NCBI GenBank assembly: GCA_013076295.1
Contig: RQOL01000772.1
Location: forward strand, 2,571,087-2,635,086
DNA length: 64,000 bases
Direction: 5' to 3'
Source: Sanderia malayensis
Taxonomy: Eukaryota; Cnidaria; Scyphozoa; Semaeostomeae; Pelagiidae
The notes under the pieces are model-generated. The model was not told the origin of the DNA. It saw only the letters and a program-made list of their open reading frames with translations, and ran no database searches. Each line of letters begins with the position of its first letter. Positions within the stretch are counted from its first letter, which is position 1. Of the stretch, positions 12,501 through 24,400 are shown piece after piece. Both the position numbers and the translations under genes were made by a program.

Positions 12501-15500
12501 AACAGGCAAACACAAAGCTATTCATCATTATAGAAGGCAATGTCAAAGGCCCCCAAGCACCACGGAACTTTTAACAGCTAAAGCAGTGACTTACGTTCCT
12601 ATTTTTCCATCCCAAATTTTGACAGATTTATCAAACGATCCACTGGCTATTAACCGACCATCAGGTGAAAACATTACTTCATTTATAAGTGCTTGGTGAC
12701 CTGCAAGATAAATACAATACAGTACAAAAAGTAATAGCATCATACAATAATTATCACAGTGTAATTCGAGATTATCTTCATCTCTTAGCACATCTTACCA
12801 GTCATTCGTGCAATTGGTTTTTTGTTATCTTCTGGCTCCCAAAGAAATAAAGTGAAGTCATCAGACCCTGATACAAGCTTCTCTGGTCCAGGCCCCTGTT
12901 TTAAAAGCATCAAAATATATTAGCACGACATACAACGTAATAACATAAATGTACAAAAACAATAGTTCATTCATGTAAACAAACAAACATTCATCAGAAT
13001 ATTACGAGGAGAGATAAATAGAAGCATTACCTTAGCAATGTTAAATCTTTCTAATGCAATATTTTGTAATTCCGTTGGCAAACCTTGGGGAAACTGTCCC
13101 TTTTCAGGCTCAAATGCACCAGTCCTCATTGCATAGTCTGTATTCAATGCCATTGTGTTTACCTTTCAAAATAAACAAATAAATAAGTAAACATGACTCT
13201 GAAGTTATCAACAATGGTTATAGCTACTAAATGATAGCTTTCTTGAAGGAGCTGAGTTGATACTTCATGTAATCATGCATACCCAATGCCCATGGCCTTG
13301 AAGAGTTCGACACAAGACACCCTGTGGAGAAATTAATCAAATAAATATCACAATACAGAAATGTATAAATATATAAGACTATAGATATCTTCTGAAGAAT
13401 TTCATTTAAAAACAGCTTACATCTTCAGCTCTCCAGACTTTGATGGTTCTGTCTTGTGATGCGGAATATATTAAACCAGTCCCTCCCCACCTTATGCAAG
13501 TAACAGATTGTAAATGACTTGATAATGATATCAAACATTGGCACAATATTGTGTCCCAAATTTTAATCGTTGCATCCTACGATTAAATAGAATTTTAGAG
13601 TTTAATTAGTATAAATGGATAAAAAATAAAAAATCTTGAGCCTTACAGGGAGTCGAACACAAGACCTTTCGGGTGAGGTTGTCGAGTATATAATGTACCG
13701 AGTAAAAAAGGGTGGTGGCGGGTTAAATAGACGAGTTGGTAAAGCGTTGACAACTCAGTAATGAAATCTAATACCATGGTTTCAAAACCAGGGACTAGCA
13801 AACCAAATCACATTGCATTATAATTTTCCAAACTCTTTTATGAACATTTGTAAAAAATAAAAATCTTGTACCTTAAGGGGAGTCGAACACAAGACCTTTG
13901 GGGTGAGGTTGTCGAGTATATAATGTACCAAGTAAAAAAGGGTGGTGGCGGGTTCAATAGCCGAGTCGGTAAAGCGTTGACAACTCAGTAGTGAAATCTA
14001 ATACCATGGGTTCAACCCCAGGTACCAGCAAACCAAATGACATTTGCATTATAATTGTCTAAACTCTTTTATGAACACATGAGAAATAAAAATGTTTGCT
14101 CCTTAATGGGGCCCGAACACAGGAGTGTGAAAGATAAGAAGCTATAACAACCTTTGATGCACTTGCTAATCTTCTACATTCGGAATTTCTAAAATAGATG
14201 AGTGAGATTATTTTGAGATGATGAACAAAGCCTCGATTAGTCAGACGACAAATCTACTGGATAATTCGTAGATGAAAATAAAGAAATAAATGTGTGGTTT
14301 TAACATAAACCCCTACTTATGAAATGGCTCCCAATTTAGACACGTAATCCATTGACGGTGTCCTGTTAAAGTTTTCCCAATCTGTTTTCCATTATCTGGG
14401 TTCCATACTCGAATCTGCAAAGAAGACATGTGATTTTACTGACAAATAAACCTCAGTCACAAAATAATGAAGATAATTTTATTTTTCAATCAGCAAACGG
14501 CCCCGTTACCATTACCTCGCAATTTTTGCAACCAGAGGCTAATTTTTTGCCATCTGGAGACCATGACATTGCCAGGATCCAATGTTTGTGCCCTGAGACA
14601 TATTAAAGCAAATTATAGTTAGATGAAATATATCAGACATAGATTAATAACCATTAGCAAAAACGGGGATTTGAGGTGATGAGGGTAACAGACGAAGTTA
14701 ATAATGTTAATAATGCTTAAAAAGTGTAATGTTTCTGTAGAAGGGCGGAGGAAGCAAAGAGACTCCAACCTTACTGATAAAAGGCCTATTTACAGTGGAT
14801 TAAATTTGAAACATTATATGTGTAAACTGTATTGTGAATGATGAGATGTATATTTTTAAGAAAAAGACAAAGTCCATTTCTATTTTTACCATTATGGTGC
14901 AATCCACTCAAACCATTACGTCATACGATATATATTTTAGAAGCACATGATCGGTTTATTTTCATACAATTACGTCATCATTGGCCAATGAAATGGGGGT
15001 AGTCAATGGTGACAAAATCAATCACAAAATCCAATAATTTCATTGGTCGGGTTAAACAATGGGTACTGAAGATATAAATTAACAAACATGGTTAGTAGAA
15101 ATTCAGCTTTTCAAAGACAAGAGAAGACTCCGGTGCCCTACGCCATTTTGGCCTACAATTTAGGCCGTTCGCCTATCTTCGCAAAGATGGTGGATTGGAA
15201 ATGGGTGCTGTCATTTGTTCACATATGAATTCTGACAAGAAAAATGCTTACTTCGTTCTGTTGGTCTGCTAAGATCAACTCAACCTGGCCTAAGAAGCTC
15301 GTCTGCAAGCTATCACGCCATCACTCGTTCAGAGTGCTAAGTGATAAGGCGAGAATTTCAAGGGCCCCTAGGTTTATGCACAGATGAATGTTGCTTTTGT
15401 GGCCTCATTCATCGTGTATAAGTCTAATGGGCATACCAATTGAAATATGGAACGCTGGAAAACTTGTTCAAATACAAGGACAATTCAGGTATAAATGTCG

Positions 15501-17540
15501 ATTTGCTCTCCTCTCGTGAGGAAGAAACCAACGCACCAATTTTGAGTTTGAGTTTGAGTTTTGCGGAAGTTGCAGCTATACTTTTCATGAAAGTTCTTTT
15601 AACATTGATGTCCATTTTAATTTTTGACAAGTGATATATTATGTCTTCTAGCGAAAATTTCAAGATGAATGGTTTGTTTAAAAGTTTTGCATATGGCGAC
15701 ATCTTTTGGTTGTTAACTTTTTGAATTTACGTAACGTAAATCCCCGGGGGCTTAATTTGCAAAAACAAAATTTTAGCCTGATTATTGTTGTTTAATATTA
15801 AGCAAAATAAAAGCTATACGATGCAGTCAATCAATAAAGTTGTTGGTTTATACTTCTTGTTTTTGCAATACATTCATTAAACCATAGGTGCCGACTTTTA
15901 CTTTTCCCAGAGGGGGCTCAGAATTGAAAAAAATGGGAAAGTAAAAAGGTAGAAAAATTCCCTTTCACTTTTAATAACGTACAATATACATATGTGTTAT
16001 GTGTAATAAAAAAACAAAACATTGCAATAAAACAGATATAATATCATGGTCTACATGGTCTGATTAGTGTTTCTTCGATAAAATAAACGTGTTTTTTCAG
16101 ATTCCAAACGAAATTCCCAGGGGGGGCTGAGCCCCCCCATAGAAATTTCCAGAGGGGGCCTGAGCCCCCAAGCCCCCACGTAGTCGGCGCCTGTGCATTA
16201 AACAACTTCAATGTCTGGAAACTTGGGCTCAATATCCCTGCAATTGATTATTAGGTTGGGGGCTTCGAGGGGAGGGCTTATTCGAGAATTTACGGTATGC
16301 AGGCCTGAGGGCCCTTGGAATGTTATGTAATTTGATGTATTAGCAATCTAGCTTTGAAAAATTCTTTAAATGATGTTTTTAGAAGAAAGAATTCATATGT
16401 CAAGAAATATTTAATACATTTTACCTTTACATGTAAAATGAGGTGTTTCAGTGTTGACATCCCAGAATCTGACTGTTGTGTCTCCAGATCCACTTGCCAA
16501 ATGTCTGAAATGAAATATAAGAAACTGAATAAAACTAATTAAAAATTAAAAATGTAATTATTTATGATAAGTTATTGTAATACCTTCCATCTGGACTGAA
16601 TCCTATTGAAATAACAGCCTCAGCGTGACCTAAAAGTTATTCATATTTTATGATAATGTCATAATAATAATCAAATGTGTTCACAGGATGACCTATCAGT
16701 ACAATATGTGCTGTTATCATTAGGGTCCTCGTATCAATAAACATATCTCAGTTCATATCAAATCCTCGTAGGATTTGAGACTATGCACAGGCCAGAATTA
16801 CACAAACAAACATGCAAGACCTTTTCTCAAAAAGGACTGCATTATATTCAGCCATGCAGATGTTTCACTATGCAGCAGCAATGCTATTATTGCATAAAAG
16901 ATATATACCTGGAATTGTACTTGTACAGCGCGTCACAGCACGAACTTTAAATATTGCTTGGGGTTGATAAACAATTTCAAGAAGTTTTTCTGTCTCAACT
17001 TTCTCTGTTTCCAATAATGTGTTTAAATCCTCTGTAATTTCTTTATCATTCACAAAAAATGAATATGGTACTGCTTCTTCCTATAAATAAATACGAGGTG
17101 CTAGTCAAATTGATTCATAACTGAACTGATAGTAGAAAATTTTTTCCACATTTGCAAAGTTTATAAATTTATAAATTATGTATAACATTTATATCAATTA
17201 TTTAGGATATTATACTATTACATTTTGAAGAGTAACATTGCAGACAAGTTGTAGCTTATCTGGTGTTATATCAACAGGTAGATCAAACGAAGAGCCTGTT
17301 AGATTTCCAAATTCATCTTTAAATTGAGCCAAAACCCTTCCTCTTGCTGGCCTACAATTGAAGATAAAGTGGTAAATTTTAGTTTGAAGATAATAATTTA
17401 AAAAACGAGACAACATAAATAAAACAGATCAACTATCCGCTTCGACTGCTCCTTTATCTCGTTAGAAAACTTACTCTGAAAAAAGTGAATATGGAAAGGC
17501 CGGAGAAATAAATTTTAACTCACGCTGTTGTGGCAGCCAT
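9545..17540 (-). CDS. NLE1: Notchless homologue, WD40 ribosome-assembly factor
   Basis: Notchless (Rsa4 in yeast) is a nuclear WD40 protein that binds the midasin (Rea1/MDN1) ATPase and is needed for maturation of the 60S ribosomal subunit. Eighteen exons were chained: 17524-17540, 17222-17351, 16909-17080, 16584-16629, 16425-16504, 14516-14592, 14317-14414, 14152-14188, 13421-13576, 13283-13321, 13031-13162, 12799-12895, 12595-12700, 12411-12453, 12176-12235, 12037-12093, 9696-9766, 9545-9557. They total 1431 bases, 476 residues, close to the family length. The N-terminal NLE domain is clear ([14 protein letters not shown], then [17 protein letters not shown]). Eight WD40 blades follow, including [28 protein letters not shown] and DKSVKIWDG, and the protein ends KLWRS. 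The penultimate intron (9767-12036) contains another gene on the plus strand. Confidence 0.95.
9767..10516. other. NLE1 intron sequence before the nested gene
   Basis: Two overlapping minus-strand frames of about 100 codons occur here but lack splice sites, domains or compositional support. The stretch just before 10517 presumably holds the promoter of the nested RRM gene. Confidence 0.4.
10517..11769 (+). CDS. DAZ/Boule-like RRM protein nested in an NLE1 intron
   Basis: Two exons, 10517-10699 and 11461-11769, join in phase 0 and give 163 residues. The second exon codes for an RRM domain: RNP2 is KLFVGC, RNP1 is KTFGFCCV, and between them lies [16 protein letters not shown]. The end of the domain ([12 protein letters not shown]) resembles the LKLGPAIRKQ segment that follows the fourth strand in DAZ-family proteins (Boule, DAZL), germ-cell regulators of translation. 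The protein stops soon after the RRM, so a DAZ repeat or long tail is missing. The first exon (lysine-rich, no known domain) may be partly untranslated; a second possible start is MENTQ at 10685. The gene lies inside the NLE1 intron on the opposite strand. RRM is firm; DAZ family is likely. Confidence 0.6.
13627..14083 (-). repeat. Second tandem pair of the tRNA-like SINE, in an NLE1 intron
   Basis: Two copies (about 13,627-13,847 and 13,848-14,083) match the copies at 3555-4014 in the opposite orientation, with more divergence. In this orientation the plus strand reads TAGCCGAGTCGGTAAAGCG, then GGTTCAACCCCAGGTACCAGCA. These resemble a tRNA box A and a T-loop/box B at near-normal spacing, which supports a tRNA-derived SINE. 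Confidence 0.72.
14593..16424. other. Long NLE1 intron with mobile-element remnants
   Basis: This 1.8 kb intron contains no supported coding exon. It holds the hAT-type MITE at 15,883-16,195. About 40 bases after it lies a piece ending GGCTTATTCGAGAATTTACGGTA (about 16,270-16,293), whose end matches the terminal sequence of the MITE at 48,477-48,585. Low-complexity GAGTTTGAGTTT repeats occur near 15,541. Confidence 0.5.
15883..16195. mobile_element. hAT-type MITE with 8 bp target-site duplication
   Basis: The element begins CATAGGTGCCGACT and ends AGTCGGCGCCTGTG. The two ends are inverted repeats matching at 12 of 14 positions and begin CA-x-AGG. Directly outside, CATTAAAC occurs at 15,875-15,882 and again at 16,196-16,203, a perfect 8 bp duplication. 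Eight-base duplications and CA-initial terminal repeats are the signature of the hAT superfamily. At 313 bp with no open frame it is a non-autonomous derivative. G-runs (GGGGGGCTGAGCCCCCCC near 16,120) form an internal hairpin. Confidence 0.85.
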
Positions 17541-18300
17541 CTTTTAAAACATGTGCATTACTGCCATACTGTAATAGCCTCGCCTTGGATATTCCTGAGG
17601 CCAAGTGCCAACAAATGAAAACTCTGGAAGTGAAAAAAATTTATAAATTTACATGTAGTCTCAATTATTCAGTTAGTTATAAGTATAAACTTCCTCACGT
17701 AGAATATGAAAGGAAAAAAATTACTCGCAGTAACAAACTCAAGACAATATACCTTGAATAAAAATCAGCTATAAAACAAGATACATAATTATATAGATAG
17801 AATATAAATTAGTCATATGTAAAAGTGTAAAACGTAAAACTATTATAAAAATTGATATCCATATATTAAATATAGATGAATTTTCTTGTTTAAAAATATT
17901 AGACTACAAAACAAGAGAATGAGAATAAAATGTCAGGGTGAGCCTCAGCATTAGTTATAAAAGCCTAATCTTTTCATAGTTTTACTTCATTGTAAATTTA
18001 TTGCCATTATTAAATAAAAATAATTGCATCTGAATCAGGCTTGACCATTTAACTGTAGCTTTATAATGCTATGTTGTGATTAAATAAAACAGAACATATA
18101 CTAAAAATAAGCGAAATTCGATGTCTTGGGAGATAGGTTTTAAATTATTTCAATTTGAAACACTTCTTAAAAGGTATCGCAAGATTTGAAGCTTACATCA
18201 CTGGTAAAACATGATGCATATAATTGACACGTGATCGTGTAACAGGGACGTGATTGGCTATGATGTATCATTCGCTAAACAATGCTCAATCAGCCAACAT
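17541..18300. other. Spacer between NLE1 start and the 3' end of the giant gene
   Basis: It contains the NLE1 promoter side and the 3' UTR of the giant minus-strand gene. A minus-strand AATAAA (TTTATT on plus) lies near 17,996. No coding frame is supported. Confidence 0.5.
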
Positions 18301-18437
18301 TCACCTTCGCCTCTTTTGGAAACAGAGGTCGCAGCTTTTCTGACAATACTTTAACATTTGTCTCCAGCGCGACGTGCAATAACCTAGTGCCTTCCACTGG
18401 ACACAGATTTCCTTTAACTTGTCAACACATGGAACTT
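18301..18437 (-). other. Terminal ShK-like domain exon
   Basis: The last exon codes for a six-cysteine ShK-type domain ([12 protein letters not shown] ... CQKSCDLC) followed by basic residues and a stop. The C-x3-C-x2-C ending is the ShK signature. ShK domains occur in many secreted animal proteins, often beside proteases or inhibitors; no toxin role is implied. The two other ShK exons are 37439-37543 and 34250-34375. Confidence 0.75.
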
Positions 18438-21400
18438 CTGTAAACATAAAGTCATAGATTTGTTATGCAATGTTCAATGCAAAGCTCAAACTGTTCAAAT
18501 ACATGCCGAAATTCATGGGAAATAATAACAATGATATTTACTTTTTACGCATTTCTCTTCACATGACTTCGGATCTGGAAAATTATTTTCATTGCCTCCG
18601 CAGTTGGAGAACTTGAATGCTTCGCAACGGCCAGCCTCGTTATTATAATGGTATCTAATAACGCTTGCATCTTGGCAAAAACCACGCACGGCTGGCATAT
18701 CACAGATTGTATCGTACACTGCAAAAAATTAACGTGTTAATAAGTATTAACAGCAATAACAACTCACCCCAAAAGTATGCATGTCCAGTTAAGGCACTTA
18801 TGAATTCAGGGGTGATACATGAAGTATTTACCTGGACACCCCTCTTGATTAGGACCCTTCGCTGACGTCATTCCATCATTACAACATCCATATTCTCCAA
18901 GGCAACCAGGTATGAACGTCGTTCCCAGCTCTCCACCTCCAATGTTATCACCATCAGTGGTATTAGTGGATTTTGCAGATGCGTCACATGACTTCATGCA
19001 TGCTTTAAAATCGGGGAAATTGTTCCTGTTTTCATTGCAGCCACTCCATATGAATTTATTGCAGGTCTTCAGCCTGGCATTGTAATACCATCTGGTTATT
19101 CTTGCTTTGCAATTGCCTTTCGACGGTGGATACTCACAGTGCGACTGATACACTAAAAAACAATACAAGAACTGTGAGTCAATCTTGGCTTATAGATATT
19201 TCTTTCTTCCTTTCGATACAAAAACCAGTCTGCAATATTCAACTGACTTGTTTACATTACCTGGACAACCAGCTTGGTTGATTCCTTTGGCAGGAGTCAC
19301 TTGATCATCGCAACATCCGAATTCACTGTTACACCCTGTGACTGCTTTACTTTTCTCTTCATTCTCTTTGATTTCAGAGGGCTTTTTGGTCGCTGTCAAT
19401 TCAATTCGATACCGACATTGCTGCACACATTCTTCAGCGGTAGCAAAATTATTCGCATTACCCTTACAGCCACCATAGATAAATCCAACGCAATCTTTCG
19501 TACCTTTGTCGTAATGATGTCTGATGAATCTTCCTTTGCAAGGACCAGGGTCTCGTGGTAACAGACAAGCTGCAAAAGATATCAACAATACCATGTTTAC
19601 AACCGAAGACTTCAAAGTCCCAGCTTAAGTAATTGCTTGAAACACAAGCGTGCTTGCGATTGAACTTACCAGATAAATTGAACTCTGTACTTGTGCTCAC
19701 TGTTGTAGAAATTCTTGCTGTTTTGATCTCACTTACAGTTGGTTTCTCCGTTGCTATCTTACTTGTAGTAGCTATAAAAGGCTTAGCCGTTGTAGCTTCT
19801 ACTGGAGGCTGTTTTGTCGTTGTAGCTTCTACTGGAGGCTGTTCTGTCGTTATAGCTTCTACTGGAGGCTGTTTTGTCGTTGTAGCTTCTACTGGAGGCT
19901 GTTCTGTCGTTATAGCTTCTACTGGAGACTGCTCTGTCGTTGTAGCTTCTACTGGAGGCTGTTTTGTCGTTGTAGCTTTTACTGGAGACTGCTCTGTCGT
20001 TGTAGCTTCCACTGAAGGTTGCCCTGTGGTTGTAGCTTTTACTGGAGGCTGTTCTGTCGTTGTAGCTTCTACTGGAGGCTGTTCTGTCGTTGTAGCTTCC
20101 ACTGAAGGTTGCCCTGTGGTTGTAGCTTTTACTGGAGGCTGTTTTGTCGTTGTAGCTTCTACTGGAGGCTGTTCTGTCGTTATAGCTTCTACTGGAGGCT
20201 GTTTTGTCGTTGTAGCTTCTACTGGAGGCTGTTTTGTCGTTGTAGCTTCTACTGGAGGCTGCTCTGTCGTTGTAGCTTCTACTGGAGGCTGTTCTGTCGT
20301 TGTAGCTTCCACTGGAGGTTGCTCTGTTGTTGTAGCTTCTGCTGGAGGCTGTTCTGTCGTTGTAGCTTCTACTGGAGGCTGTTTTGTCGTTGTAGCTTCT
20401 ACTGGAGGCTGTTCTGTCGTTGTAGCTTCTACTGGAGGCTGTTCTGTCGTTGTAGCTTCTACTGGAGGCTGCTCTGTCGTTGTAGCTTCTACTGGAGGCT
20501 GTTCTGTCGTTGTAGCTTCTACTGGAGGCTGCTCGGTCGTTGTAGCTTCTACTGGAGGCTGTTCTGTCGTTGTAGGTTCCACTGGAGGTTGCTCTGTTGT
20601 TGTAGCTTCTGCTGGAGGCTGTTCTGTCGTTATAGCTTCTACTGGAGGCTGTTCTGTCGTTGTAGCTTCCACTGGAGGTTGCTCTGTTGTTGTAGCTTCT
20701 GCTGGAGGCTGTTCTGTCGTTGTAGCTTCTACTGGAGGCTGTTCTGTCGTTGTAGCTTCCACTGGAGGTTGCTCTGTTGTTGTAGCTTCTGCTGGAGGCT
20801 GTTCTGTCGTTGTAGCTTCTACTGGAGGCTGCTCTGTCGTTGTAGCTTCTACTGGAGGCTGCTCTGTCGTTGTAGCTTCTACTGGAGGCTGTTCTGTCGT
20901 TGTAGCTTCTACTGGAGGCTGCTCTGTCGTTGTAGCTTCTACTGGAGGCTGTTCTGTCGTTGTAGCTTTTATTAGCGGCTGCTCTGTGGTTGTAGCTTCT
21001 ACTGGAGGCTGTTCTGTCGTTGTAGCTTCCACTGGAGGTTGCCCTGTGGTTTTAGCTTCCACTGGAGGTTGCCCTGTGGTTGTAGCTTCTACTGGAGGCT
21101 GTTCTGTCGTTGTAGCTTCCACTGGAGGTTGCCCTGTGGTTGTAGCTTCTACTGGAGGCTGTTCTGTCGTTGTAGCTTCTACTGGAGGCTGTTTTGTCGT
21201 TGTAGCTTTTTCTAGCGGCTGCTCTGTGGTTGTAGCTTCTACTGGAGGCTGCTCTGTCGTTGTAGCTTCTACTGGAGGCTGTTCTGTCGTTGTAGCTTCC
21301 ACTGGAGGTTGCCCTGTGGTTGTAGCTTCTACTGGAGGCTGTTCTGTCGTTGTAGCTTCTACTGGAGGCTGTTCTGTCGTTGTAGCTTTTACTAGCGGCT

Positions 21401-24400
21401 GCTCTGTGGTTGTAGCTTCTACTGGAGGCTGCCCTGTGGTTTTAGCTTCCACTGGAGGCTGCACTTTCGTTGTAGCTTCTACTGGAGGCTGCACTTTCGT
21501 TGTAGCTTCTACTGGAGGCTGCCCTGTGGTTTTAGCTTCCACTGGAGGCTGCACTTTCGTTGTAGCTTCTACTGGAGGCTGTTTTGTAGTTGTGGATTCA
21601 AAACGTACAGAAGTTGTTACTGGTCGAGTTGTTATTGCTTCTTTTGTTGGACTTTTAGTGGAGATGACTATAAATAAACAGGAATAGATTATCACAAACT
21701 ATCATGAAGAAAATATCATGAAATAATATTCAGTTGAGCTCTGGTAATAACAAACCTGTTTCGCAATCAGGTCTGCCTCGTTTTCGAGTACCCATGACTT
21801 CAGTTCCATTGATATCCACACAAAAACATTCAACTGTCGCACCCCAACATTGGATTCGCGCAAACTGTCCATCCTCATCGCAGCGAGGTACATATTCGTT
21901 GTCCTTTAAATAGCCAATTTTGAGTTTTTCATTTGCTTCCCGTCTCAATTCCTCGCACTTCGTTGCCGGCTTAGGAGTAGCTAAAATCAAAAACAAACGA
22001 AATGTGACGACGCCTGCAACCAGGAAAGGACGTCTTGCACATCAGATGTTTCCAGGAAGCCACATTGTCGCACTTAATAAGCTGGCATAAAAAGTAACCA
22101 TGTTGCATATGAAGAATAGAGAGACTTACATATCTTGCAATCCGGTTTCCGGGATGTTCTTGTCCCATAAAGCATATGTCCCTCGTCATTAACACACCAA
22201 CACTCCCCCTTCCAGCACTGTATTGGCAAAAATGAACCATCCAAATCACATTTTGGAACAAACGAAACAGCCAGCGGTCCAGATTCTCTCATTATATCAA
22301 TCGATTGTTTGTGGCGCAGTTCACATTTCGTCAGGTTTCCAGATAAAACTAAAAACAAAGAATCTCTCGGTAATAATATGAATATGTGTGACTTAACATC
22401 TACCCATAGTAAAATTATTTGAAGAATAATACACTCTCAGTGAAGGATTCACACTCTTAGCTTCATCAAAATTGTCCCTCTCATTCGCACTCCTGTACAC
22501 TAGAGTAATTTATTGACAAAATTGAAAAATGTATTAACAAAGGAAGAATTGTTCTTACTTCTTGCACAATTTGGTCTTCCTCGTCTTGTCTTGGTAGCTT
22601 CGATTTCAGATCCATCTTTATCAACGCACCAACAATATCCAGTTGAGCCATGACATTGTGTCTCTTCAAACGAGCCATCTGGCTTACATTTTGGCACAAA
22701 TGCACCTACTAGCAGTCTCTTCTCGCCATTGATATTTCGGCTATTTTGTTTTGCTTCATCAACAAGATCTTGGCAAGATTTGCGACGTTCTGGAAAGAAA
22801 ATCAAGCCACGTTACAATCATGAAATAATTCAGATATTAGACAATATCTATTCTATCTTACATGAAATCCGTGGTGAGAAATTCAAATTTTGAAATAGAC
22901 TAAAGAAATAATTACAAGGAGTCGAATTATACTAAATAGGTCCAACTGATCACGTTGAGACAATTCCCAGCTCTCTAGGAGCAATGGTTCAAATTTTGGT
23001 GCAATCAGATCTCTCGCGGATAGCTATTTAAACTTTCTATCTTACATGAAGTAGGTACTGAAGAAATCAAATTTTGAAATAGGCTGAAAAATGCCTCACA
23101 AGGAGTCGAACTATACTAAATAGGTCCTACTGATCACGTTGAGACAATTCCCAGCTCTCTAGGAGTAATGGTTCGTGAACCCAGATTTCCCGCGGATAGC
23201 TATTTAAACTTTCTATCATACATGAAGTAGGTACTGAAAAATTCATATTTTGAAATGGACTAAAAAATGACTCACAAGGAGTCGAATTATACTAAATAGG
23301 TCCTACTGATCACGTTGAGACAATTCCCAGCTTTCTAGGAGCAATGGTTCGTGGACCCAAATTTCCCGCGGATAGCTATTTAAACTTTCTATCATACATG
23401 AAGTAGGTACTGAAAAAATGAAATTTTGAAATAGGCTGAAAATGACCCACAAGGAGTCGAATTATACTAAATAGGTCCTACTGATCACGTTGAGACAATT
23501 CCCAGCTTTCTAGGAGTAATGGTTCGTGGACCCAAATTTCCCGCGGATAGCTATTTAAACTTTCTATCATACATGAAGTAGGTACTGAAAAAATGAAATT
23601 TTGAAATAGACTGAAAAATGACTCACAAGGAGTCGAATTATACTAAATAGGACCTACTGGTCACGTTAAGACAATTCCCAGGAGTAATGGTTCAAATATT
23701 AGTGGGCTCAGATCGCCGGTGGATAGTAATTTATCGTATTTACTCGAGTAAGCGCCGTGGCGCTCATTCAATTTCCAGTACTTTTGATGCGGCGTTCACT
23801 CGAGTAAATACGGTACATTGAGGAATAATCAAGTATAAACCTACTTTTAGTGCATTCAGGCTTCTTCCCCCTAACTTCGGTATCTTCTCTCTTCTTCCCC
23901 AATTCATCAACACACCAACAATATCCAGTTGAACCATGGCATTGCACTTCAGAATACGAGCCATCATCTTCACATTTTGGAACAAATCTTCCCGGTAGTG
24001 AATTTGAAGACCCGTTCCTGCGCACTCTCTCACATTCTGTTAAATTACCTTTCAAGACTAAAAAAAAAATAACTATATTATTAAAGCTCTCATTGAAATA
24101 TCTCAAACTGCAGCTCTTCATCATGAAGTGAACGTGTTAACACGAGGCTGCAAAGGTTTCCTTCAAACGTACTTCGTTCACAATTTGGCTTTCCGAATCG
24201 CACTCTTGTACCCAGGACCTTTTCACCGTTTCGCTCAACACACCAGCAATAACCAGACGAGGCATGACATTGAAGTGCATTGTATGTTCCATCGTCATTA
24301 CACGATGGCACGAACATACCAGGAGGGAATACACGAACTCCATTTCGGAACGATGCTCGCTTGTAGGCCTCGTGTAGCTGCTTTTTGCATCTTTGTGTTG

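Noticed and set aside
18301..18437. A venom ShK toxin gene
   Set aside because: The ShK domain is the last exon of a long modular secreted protein, in phase with Kunitz exons, and has no signal peptide of its own.
20109..20975. 288-codon plus-strand frame (CSFYWRLF repeats)
   Set aside because: Third reading of the same minisatellite; composition is not protein-like.
19633..21687. 684-codon plus-strand open frame ([10 protein letters not shown] repeats)
   Set aside because: Exact antisense of the 30 bp minisatellite exon; it is open only because the repeat length is a multiple of three. It has no splice or domain support.
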